A DNA stretch of 14,529 nt, taken from Butyrivibrio sp. (lineage in GTDB: Bacteria; Bacillota_A; Clostridia; Lachnospirales; Lachnospiraceae). The stretch is taken from assembly GCA_024690635.1 (NCBI GenBank), contig JAILOW010000059.1, positions 1-14,529 of the forward strand. Direction: 5' to 3'. Made by a program: the position numbers and the translations under genes. A model generated the notes under the pieces. The model searched no databases, was not told where the DNA came from, and saw only the letters and a list, made by a program, of their open reading frames with translations. Positions 8,901 to 13,497 of this stretch are shown here, in pieces; the stretch's first letter is position 1; each line of letters begins with the position of its first letter.

Positions 8901-10525
8901 CCCGTTGCGGTACCGTACTGCTTTTGAGCTGCCTCTTCTCTGTAGGTCTGATAGTCTTTAAAATAACCGTCAGTAGCATTGGGATTAAGAGTAAGGACCT
9001 TATTGGTATCCCCCCACTTGGCATAAAGTGTTACATCCGAATCAGTCTTTATATAATAGTAGCTTCCTGTTCCATCCCACTCTGTGTCACATTTGTAGTC
9101 CTTGTACTTTTCAACAGGTGTTGTGCATTCTTCATCAATGCACCAGTCAACAAAGGCTTTCTTGGGATCATCGTTTTTGGGAACTTCATAGGAGCTGATC
9201 GAAACCTGCTTGTAACTTGAGCTTTCCTGCTCCTGCTTGACCGTAGTTGTAACATACTCTTTCTTGTTGTAGTCGTATTCCCTGCTGAAATATCCGCCGT
9301 TGGCATTTTTTGTAAATACTTTTTTGTTTGAAACAAATCTTGCATAAAGAGTTATATCCTGAGTAGGTGCAAAGGAACCGGAATAAACAGTTTCCTCCTG
9401 CTCATCAGCTCCGATCTTTACCCAGTGTGAAAAAGAATAATGAAGGTCATCACACTTGATACTGTACTGACTGGGGAAAAGATCGTAGTCCATAACTACT
9501 CCGTAAGGAGCGCTTACCTCTACTCTGCTTACCGTTTTGTCATCAGAAAGATCGCCCTTATAAGTAGCGTTCTCACCAAAATCAAAAGTTACCGTAACGG
9601 TACTCTGTGTCCAGCCTGCATAGATCCTGGTGTTTCCTGCAGGATCCTTTGCAAGATTATTAACGTTAGATGTGCTGGAAATACAGTTTTTACACTCACT
9701 GTCCGAATACCAGCCTGTAAAATACCAGTCCTCTCTGGAAGGCACATAATCGGAAAGATAAGATGTTCTTTCCTTTAAGGTATAGGAATCCAGATACTGC
9801 TCAGAATCTTCGTCGTAGAGCTTTCCGCCGTTAAAATCAAGTATTGCGGGAGTCTCCCACCCTGCATAGATCGTAACACCCATATTAGGTACTGTCTTTA
9901 GGGTATTTCTATAATAACTCCATGTTTTATCTTCATCTTCCGGATCATACATGGACAAAAGATTTGCTGTCGATGTATCCGATCCGTCATACCATCCATA
10001 GAACCAGAAACCATCCCTCTTTGGTTCATAATAAGATAAATACTGTGTCGGCGACGTAAGTTCAAAGGTTGACGCGTAAATATCATGATACGAAGAATCC
10101 TGTTTATTGGTATTTACAAGACCTCCGTTACCGTTAAGAGTAAGGCCTGTACCAGCCTGCGCAAGGCCCGCTTCCTCCTCCGGTATTTCCTCTACATCCT
10201 CTGATGTCTCCTCTGAAGCAGCATCAGCTCCTTCATCGGTATCGGTCTCTTCATCCAAAGACTCATCATCAGAGTCCTTTTCATCAGCAGGCTCTTTATC
10301 TTCTTTTCCGGGATCTGTCTCTTCCTGAGTGATATCAGCATCATTCTGCTGATCCTCAGGCTCCAAAGACTCAGATTCCGAGGCCTCATCAGCAGCTTCT
10401 TCCGACAAAAAAAGAGCTGCCTCATCCGGCCCGTCAGACTCATAAGCCATGACAGACTGCATGGGGATAGCTCCCACAGTCATAAATGCCGCCAAAAATA
10501 TTGCCGTCAGTTTCTTAAATCGCAT
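2945..10525 (-). CDS. Giant secreted InlB-repeat / Ig-like surface protein (2526 aa)
   Basis: This is a predicted extracellular, adhesin-like protein. Residues 1-27 are a signal peptide (RFKK, hydrophobic core, cleavage after VMA). Residues 28-125 are an Asp/Glu-rich segment. Residues 128-1364 hold 13 InlB-B (Listeria-Bacteroides, Flg_new-type) repeats. Each runs from an FDANGG-like strand through F.GWY to LYAGW. A Gly/Ser linker (1161-1170) separates units 11 and 12. Two BIG2-like domains follow (about 1370-1460 and 1465-1559; INEGTATITA at 1536-1545), then an Ig-like stretch (1560-1670). A chitobiase C-terminal-like domain (1675-1760) carries FYTLDGSDP at 1713-1721. Residues 1803-2520 form about six modules with GxDY and GKGNY motifs. 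I see no LPxTG, SLH or C-terminal membrane segment and no catalytic domain, so the anchor is unknown. The ATG at 10525 has a perfect AGGAGG 7 bases upstream. The frame is intact. It could share the kinase transcript 91 bases upstream. Binding target unknown. Confidence 0.95.
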   Translation of the reverse strand: MRFKKLTAIFLAAFMTVGAIPMQSVMAYESDGPDEAALFLSEEAADEASESESLEPEDQQNDADITQEETDPGKEDKEPADEKDSDDESLDEETDTDEGADAASEETSEDVEEIPEEEAGLAQAGTGLTLNGNGGLVNTNKQDSSYHDIYASTFELTSPTQYLSYYEPKRDGFWFYGWYDGSDTSTANLLSMYDPEDEDKTWSYYRNTLKTVPNMGVTIYAGWETPAILDFNGGKLYDEDSEQYLDSYTLKERTSYLSDYVPSREDWYFTGWYSDSECKNCISSTSNVNNLAKDPAGNTRIYAGWTQSTVTVTFDFGENATYKGDLSDDKTVSRVEVSAPYGVVMDYDLFPSQYSIKCDDLHYSFSHWVKIGADEQEETVYSGSFAPTQDITLYARFVSNKKVFTKNANGGYFSREYDYNKKEYVTTTVKQEQESSSYKQVSISSYEVPKNDDPKKAFVDWCIDEECTTPVEKYKDYKCDTEWDGTGSYYYIKTDSDVTLYAKWGDTNKVLTLNPNATDGYFKDYQTYREEAAQKQYGTATGTKLSKDVTNPKRRDKHYKFTGWYAEPNCNTLKVRGGESSTDIEVTLTEDTTWYAGWSNTYKVVTFDAGAGYFNYYDEEAETEVEHVSSAEFRVGSNGTLERTPYWNVGIDNPNKTFDGWYLDGKKIENLSEYKFTKDVTVVARYTECYAVTFNYNGGYYEKWVDGDYVNTTEPLVLRVPRGMTINQAPGYVETPHYENDAKTFGGWYLSTDTEHINRIEYYNYIPESDIEFVAFWANNYTVTFDAGEGRFENGKSKKEYKAVENSFYIYNDGAEIPEEPEIDVDSKVFAGWTLLGEDVSRDDIQNKKITSNLTYVAKYTVAYSVSFDANGGTFVSKTPNYNGRYKIKVAYGQPIRGKVPTVRSSDSEHKVFSGWYTDAQCEGSPIDPYTYTSEGSTVLYAGWTECYKLTFHTNFEGATFANESDTQVVKVVKGTAFRYGEDYGTKTDKKDEIFVSPKIADTNGGYVIPGWYTNSALTGDRYVFEKSDHYVENSKGERTYYNNMYGFIPTSDMDFYARLVTGTVVVIFDANGALFDEHYTKYRDDRDFPCELTADKKQWKVTVPKGIKFGDIGEPYGFDYESRKGMGYDWAYKEKGCKNKVSGDLVMTTGMTVYCKWYKYGSGGGGSEGKSAEITFHAGDGYFGDDKDNKTDRYSYTYGVTTWQSAPTPHIDNDTKAFSGWFYDAALTKPYPAEYQMVRYNWDEYGYQLCYPEKVDDLYAGYGLAYTVVLDANGGYFDADYDRTKDPDVDMRETTLLRTKAYPGQAIFISDYTKRVRRDGNKLFGGWYTDKECSDENKIKTFALDNRNEHYRPTESCTLYAEWVDYEKPDEITASGDTGDTVSIDIGESKNLNAVVSPPLTGTDIHWFIDWYSIGKNNTEGEYPVKLDISGKVTGRAEGECTVYAEVNGVRSNQLTIKVSNKVVPSTISITDGDGQAFADPVELFTSEGFSILGTILPAESADDLATAVKWKSSDTSVAEVTPSGDGRNANVIAINEGTATITASLGDNTVSVNVKVTCPVELTPEEMLMTATEGNTRSLTAKALSSVADSDIEIKAYTSSTCDEYSTLVTLTQGDISSADTKKTVPVTIDTTAEGRQIAEPVTVTIRARVKVGDKFFTDVSTLTLNPQPQAGAVRVNIGRAYVDEDNKNITNVSKGTKVLLTCDTQDTDIFYTLDGSDPATDGTLYNDAIVISADTTLKAVAKRTGRRNSAVYRFDYAVSDWGDAVNYKDDAAFGGDISKVPAGIWYVIGDKVYTDAKVGNTDHSEVYTAGKITFNSKVKVFVGTTILVENRDYTLSFANNVNVADVNAVKGKKRIAPSLTVKGKGNYTKTAVFKFNIIPYDMDENSGNRVKIASESVVPVAAGPKAKLGATKPVVTFNGKKLALNKDYELKYYEGDAVDQDKLVANPATALLTEAGKTYTIAVSGKGNFTELLDETVTVKTSDGKNKSLVKVSKLKVGDIKNKAIAVGYTGEAYTAAKLFDNSGDTSPLGYVYVKSASKDALIYGTDYEVTLTDADNTSAGKHGFIITGKGDKFVGTKTGTYTISEVKGKNWKSVKVAGLSTTTEYIGREIELFDLFNANDKVIKAQKWDKVTLYRTETVKAGKKKVTNYIPLVEGVDYAVEMENAGMVGKFTLVFKGINGYSGSTKKTIKVNAYNMADSKKKAPRIEITCSDAVYSKRGAVPESIVVTYTRPATDTTPEEVVELKEGMDYSLSFKNNAKIVDNYVGLKAKARPTVIVKGKGNYKGSNATSYFNIEKADIEERVTLSAADVVRNPKGKNGYKLSVPKLMDGNKALTVGKNKDVDPISAGDYEYFYAEDTVLEDEAHTRRFAGERLYGSDAIPFGTLIRVTVKVHIVTNNKKIRTKESPYYASGAGDSAVLEGYYRFLDSGKDISKMSAGIKKGVVYSFHNGDEIIPVKTSDIQVSYKVKGQKTPVYLGENDFEIISVSQNRFLGTATVVIRGKGAYGGTKSFTFKITAMSVQG
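2966..5119 (-). repeat. Array of about six C-terminal GxDY/GKGNY modules in the giant protein
   Basis: Protein residues 1803-2520 repeat a pattern. A strand-rich start is followed by a GxDY-like motif (RDYTLSF 1834-1840, KDYELKY 1929-1935, TDYEVTL 2049-2055, VDYAVEM 2160-2166, MDYSLSF 2252-2258, NDFEIIS 2483-2489). About 20-45 residues later comes a KGKGNY-like turn (1865-1870, 1967-1972, 2071-2077, 2180-2185, 2282-2287, 2504-2509), then a closing F.I or Y.I strand. The units are about 90-105 residues, except the last, which is longer. The layout resembles bacterial Ig-like or MBG-type beta-sandwich repeats. The exact family is not assigned here. Confidence 0.75.
5246..5503 (-). other. Chitobiase C-terminal-like (CHB_HEX_C) domain within the giant protein
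   Basis: Residues 1675-1760 have the layout of the chitobiase/beta-hexosaminidase C-terminal fold: a strand ending VLLTC (1701-1705), the hallmark IFYTLDGSDP (1712-1721), then TLYNDAIVISADTTLKAVA (1726-1744) and a closing strand. In other bacteria this beta-sandwich accompanies carbohydrate-active or wall-associated proteins. Here no enzyme domain adjoins it, so a binding or spacer role is inferred. Confidence 0.8.
5516..6418 (-). other. Three Ig-like domains (two BIG2-like) within the giant protein
   Basis: Residues 1370-1460 contain ISGKVTGRAEGECTVYAEV (1430-1448) and residues 1465-1559 contain VAEVTPSGDG (1519-1528) and INEGTATITASLGDN (1536-1550). Both match the closing half of bacterial BIG2 Ig-like domains. 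Residues 1560-1670 are a more diverged beta-rich domain with a TVTIRARVKVGDKFF strand pair (1645-1659). These domains link the InlB-repeat rod to the chitobiase-like domain. Confidence 0.75.
6434..10144 (-). repeat. Thirteen tandem InlB-B (Listeria-Bacteroides) repeats
   Basis: Protein units lie at about residues 128-223, 227-305, 309-398, 401-504, 509-598, 602-686, 690-777, 781-860, 864-944, 948-1059, 1064-1158, 1172-1263 and 1267-1364. Each starts with a VTFDANGGxF-like strand, has a central FxGWY (diverged to DWC in unit 4 and DWAY in unit 11) and ends in LYAGW, LYAKW or VARY. Short DNA echoes persist, such as CCGTTGGCATCAA near 6704, 7311 and 7911, and CCATCCGCCAAAG near 6542 and 8282. 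Most of the array has diverged well beyond simple DNA repeats, which suggests old duplication. Confidence 0.9.
10151..10444 (-). other. Acidic low-complexity segment of the giant protein
   Basis: Residues 28-125 are dominated by Glu, Asp, Ser and Ala, with almost no hydrophobic or basic residues, directly after the signal peptide. This looks disordered and strongly negative. It could be a spacer from the cell surface or bind divalent cations; both are inferences. Confidence 0.8.
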
Positions 10526-10532
10526 ACCATGT

Positions 10533-10538
10533 CCTCCT
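10533..10538 (-). promoter_or_regulatory. Perfect AGGAGG ribosome binding site of the giant protein gene
   Basis: A perfect AGGAGG ends 7 bases before the ATG at 10525 and fixes that start. An out-of-frame ATG lies 5 bases upstream of the chosen ATG and is too close to the Shine-Dalgarno to be preferred. Confidence 0.85.
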
Positions 10539-10616
10539 CACATTTTAGATAGTAAAACCTATTATTAATTCTAAAATCGTAAGGATTTTAAAAATATGCA
10601 CTTTATTCAGATTTTA

Positions 10617-12281
10617 TTACACAGGATTAAGTTCTTTTAAAGGAAGCTTTATGGTCACCAAAGTTCCCTTTCCCTTTTCGGATTCTATTTCAAGCCCGTA
10701 TTCATCCCCGCAGATCATTCTTATGCGCTTTTGGACGTTCAAAAGAGATACATGTCGCACGCCCGCTTCCGCGGTGGACTCTTCTTCCATAAGCCTTCTT
10801 TTTAGCTCCAAAAGCTTATCCTCATCCATGCCGGCGCCGTTATCTTCTATTATTATCTCAAGCTTTTCAGTAGCTCTGGCGCTTACCCGTATAACACCGC
10901 TTTTTCCTGCAAAGCCGTGGGTAATGGAATTTTCTATAACAGGCTGTATCAGCATTCTGGGGATATAGTACCTGTCTGCCGAATCATCAGGTTCAGCTTC
11001 AAATAAAAATCTTCCGGGAAAACGCACCTCCATGATGGATGCGTACTGCTCCAGAACCTCAAACTCCTCAATGATAGATATATATTCCTCACCTGCATTG
11101 GCGTATCTTAAAAGTGCAGACAGCTCATCGCAGATAAGAGCTGCCGTTTCCTTTTCGCCTTTATTTATAAGAGCCCTCACCGCATTTAGGGTATTAACCG
11201 TAAAGTGAGCATTTATCTGCTTTTTCAAAAGAGACATTAAAGTCCTTTCAGCCACAAGCTCGGACTCTTTTACCTTAAGATCCGACTCATAGAGCTGCCT
11301 GTCTCTTTCTTCTATTCTCTCAAGGGCATCATTAACATGCCTGACAAGCTCGTCAAACTTCTCTTCTCCCGTTCCCGGCATGGGCTTATCCGGAGCCTCT
11401 CCAACGCTCTCGATAATGGTATCTATAGGTCTTACGATATGCGTATTCCAATATCTGACAAAGATACTCATTACCACCAAAAGAACCGCTATGGTAAGAG
11501 GAAGTGCCACCTGGAAATACCTTCCAAGTCGCCTTGGAACAGTATTGTCACAATAGGTATGAAGAGTAAAACCGGTAAGTCCGATGGCTCGCTCTCTGTA
11601 AAACTCACTGTTTTCGCGGTACTTTTTAAGTTCGTCTAAAGTGATGTCCCTGTCGGAGCATATAACACCGCCCTCTGCCGACACAGCAACGCCTATGTAT
11701 TCCACCTTATCAAAAGAAGTAACAAGCTCGTTCAGGCGGCTCATTTCCATTAATAGCACCACAAAGCCGCCAAAGATCCCGCCTCCCGGAGCAATATACT
11801 CTCCGCAGCCAAGATAGGTTTTTCCTCCCACAGACAAAGTCACCGTACCGTCATCGCCTCTTTTAAGAAGCTGCTGAAGCCTTGTTACGGCAGTGTTTGA
11901 TATCTGGCCCTTTAATCTGTAGAACATCCCGTCCTCACGAAGAACCAACACGTTGTCTGCAGGACAGTATGCACCAATTATGCTGTCCGACCTCTCCGCT
12001 GCGATCCGCCCGTAGTCAAAAAATGAAAGCGCATCCTCAGCCTTCATCATATCCGTTATCCTGTCATAATGCGCCAGAGTGTAGGCTGTATCATCAATCG
12101 ACAAAAGCTCACTTTCTATGCTTGCAGTGACAGAATCAGAGACAGACTGAGCCTGTGCGATCATATTCTTTACAAAAGCTCTTCTGGTAGTGTAGTAAAA
12201 AAGAACCCACAAAGTCACCAGAAAAACGCTTAATATGACCATGGTGATTATGAAGCTTTTTTCAATGCCTCGTTTCTTCAA
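10617..12281 (-). CDS. Sensor histidine kinase, YesM/LytS (HisKA_7TM-free, His_kinase) type
   Basis: This is a membrane sensor kinase expected to autophosphorylate and pass phosphate to a YesN/LytTR-type response regulator. From the chosen TTG start it has 554 residues: TM1 (about 10-30), an extracytoplasmic sensor segment of about 225 residues, TM2 (257-276), a HAMP-like linker (278-331) and the His_kinase region. The phospho-acceptor His359 lies in QINAHFTVNTLN (355-366). The HATPase follows, with N-box QPVIENSITHG (446-456), G-box EDNGAGM (479-485) and a final GKGTLVTIKLP (537-547). The usual NPHFLYN of this family reads NAHFTVN, and the GxGxG preceding the last helix is weak. The frame also has a TTG at 12308, but the TTG at 12281 has GGAG 9 bases upstream and lies 4 bases after the preceding stop. 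The gene follows two solute-binding-protein genes in an apparent operon. No partner regulator is in view. Confidence 0.93.
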   Translation of the reverse strand: MKKRGIEKSFIITMVILSVFLVTLWVLFYYTTRRAFVKNMIAQAQSVSDSVTASIESELLSIDDTAYTLAHYDRITDMMKAEDALSFFDYGRIAAERSDSIIGAYCPADNVLVLREDGMFYRLKGQISNTAVTRLQQLLKRGDDGTVTLSVGGKTYLGCGEYIAPGGGIFGGFVVLLMEMSRLNELVTSFDKVEYIGVAVSAEGGVICSDRDITLDELKKYRENSEFYRERAIGLTGFTLHTYCDNTVPRRLGRYFQVALPLTIAVLLVVMSIFVRYWNTHIVRPIDTIIESVGEAPDKPMPGTGEEKFDELVRHVNDALERIEERDRQLYESDLKVKESELVAERTLMSLLKKQINAHFTVNTLNAVRALINKGEKETAALICDELSALLRYANAGEEYISIIEEFEVLEQYASIMEVRFPGRFLFEAEPDDSADRYYIPRMLIQPVIENSITHGFAGKSGVIRVSARATEKLEIIIEDNGAGMDEDKLLELKRRLMEEESTAEAGVRHVSLLNVQKRIRMICGDEYGLEIESEKGKGTLVTIKLPLKELNPV

Positions 12282-12285
12282 CCTG

Positions 12286-13482
12286 TTAATCTCCAACTTT
12301 GTTTTCAAAACATTTCGTCCAGAACTCTTCCATGTACTTTCTGTTTTTAATAAGGTAGTCCTGATCCGGTATTATAAGATCTGCTTCTTCCAAAGGAACG
12401 TCATTGCCGTCAGAGACATCAACTCTTGCAGACCAGGTACCTGCGGTACAGAAGGGCTTGTAGCCATCGCCCTGTCCGTCTTCATCTCCCAAAAGACATC
12501 TGATAAAGAGCTTTGCGGCATTTACGTTTTTGGAATTTCTTCCCATCATTACGGCAAAGGAAGTCCTGCTGCCGCAGAAAGGCTCAAGCCTGTATATGGG
12601 TGAAATGGTATAGCCCACCTCACGGTATCTGAGTTTACTTGATACCATGATGCCAACATCCGCAGCATCCGAGTTAAGAGCCTCCATCACCTCATCAGAG
12701 CTGTTGGTAAACACTGCGTTTTTTGATATTTCCTTCCATAAAAATTCAGAGATACTGCCCTTATCACTTTCATAGGTCTTTTCGTAGTAGTCCTCATAAG
12801 CTTCTTTTAATTCCTTCTCATGATCAAAGCTTGATCCCACAAAGGCATAGGTGGAAAAAGACCTGAGCGGATTTGGAATGTAAATCCTTCCCTCATACTC
12901 TTTTTCCGTAAGTTCCCATATATTGCTTATTGGCGGGCTGTCATATTTACCTGTGTTATAAAACAAAAGCTCCGCCTCATCCAGAAAAGATACGCACTCT
13001 TCAAGGTGACCTTCCTTCATCTTGTCCTTTATATCAGCAGGAATGTAGGGAACAACAGCTCCGGTATCCACTAGAGTACTCTTGAAATCTCCGCTGTTGT
13101 CGTTACAGATCACAACATCCACATCCATTAGATCCTCTTCATAGCTTTTTTTCACGGCATCGATGAGATCAGGACTACGCAGATCTCTTATTTCAACGCA
13201 AAGGCCTGGATATGTCTTTTCAAACACCTCCTTGGTCTTGGTTGCTCTTGTGGATACTGTATAAACCGTCAGAACCCCTTCCAAAAGAGCTGCTTTATAA
13301 AGCTCCTCTTCATCTATATCATCATCAAGACGTGCTTCTTTCAGCCAGGGATCGTCCTTGTCAGGGGCTTTTGTTTTACCAAGGCCGCACCCTGAAAGAA
13401 GTGACATCCCCAATACAGAAGCCGCCATACAAACAGCTGCCCTTCGGTATTTATTTGTCTTTCTCACAATTTTTTTTGTCAA
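12286..13482 (-). CDS. Iron(III)-type ABC solute-binding lipoprotein (AfuA/FbpA-like)
   Basis: This predicted 398-residue lipoprotein lies outside the membrane. It has a basic N-terminus, a hydrophobic segment (15-29) and the lipobox LLSGC (28-32), with the acylated Cys at 32. The mature part starts its first strand with LLEGVLTVYTVS (66-77). This is the pattern of class-II periplasmic binding proteins for ferric ion and related ligands (AfuA, COG1840). VDVVICND (121-128), VVPYIP (143-148), ELLFYNTG (171-178) and GRIYIPNP (198-205) fit the same fold. The ligand may not be iron, because sugar- and anion-binding relatives exist. I chose the TTG at 13482, with AAAGGAG 8 bases upstream. A GTG two codons earlier is too close to the Shine-Dalgarno, and the open frame to 13533 runs into the previous gene. 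It lies 13 bases after the upstream gene and 4 bases before the kinase start, with no permease, so a sensing role is plausible. Confidence 0.88.
   Translation of the reverse strand: MTKKIVRKTNKYRRAAVCMAASVLGMSLLSGCGLGKTKAPDKDDPWLKEARLDDDIDEEELYKAALLEGVLTVYTVSTRATKTKEVFEKTYPGLCVEIRDLRSPDLIDAVKKSYEEDLMDVDVVICNDNSGDFKSTLVDTGAVVPYIPADIKDKMKEGHLEECVSFLDEAELLFYNTGKYDSPPISNIWELTEKEYEGRIYIPNPLRSFSTYAFVGSSFDHEKELKEAYEDYYEKTYESDKGSISEFLWKEISKNAVFTNSSDEVMEALNSDAADVGIMVSSKLRYREVGYTISPIYRLEPFCGSRTSFAVMMGRNSKNVNAAKLFIRCLLGDEDGQGDGYKPFCTAGTWSARVDVSDGNDVPLEEADLIIPDQDYLIKNRKYMEEFWTKCFENKVGD
12291..12294 (-). promoter_or_regulatory. GGAG ribosome binding site deciding the kinase TTG start
   Basis: GGAG lies inside the last codons of the iron-type binding-protein gene, 9 bases before the TTG at 12281. 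No comparable site precedes the alternative TTG at 12308. The placement suggests translational coupling between the two genes. Confidence 0.6.
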
Positions 13483-13490
13483 AACCACTT

Positions 13491-13497
13491 CTCCTTT
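13491..13497 (-). promoter_or_regulatory. AAAGGAG ribosome binding site deciding the TTG start of the iron-type binding protein
   Basis: AAAGGAG overlaps the TAA stop of the preceding gene (13496-13498) and lies 8 bases before the TTG at 13482. The in-frame GTG at 13488 would leave only 2 bases of spacing, so TTG is favoured. Confidence 0.65.

Noticed and set aside
6434..10144. Repeat array considered as a CRISPR or other DNA-level repeat system
   Set aside because: The repeats are protein-level units of about 80-110 residues in one reading frame; DNA identity is limited to short echoes with no regular spacer pattern.
10526..10616. Possible promoter for the giant gene (TTAAAA with TAATAA, or TTAGAA with TATCTA)
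   Set aside because: The spacings or hexamers match poorly; in A+T-rich sequence such matches arise by chance, so no promoter is called.
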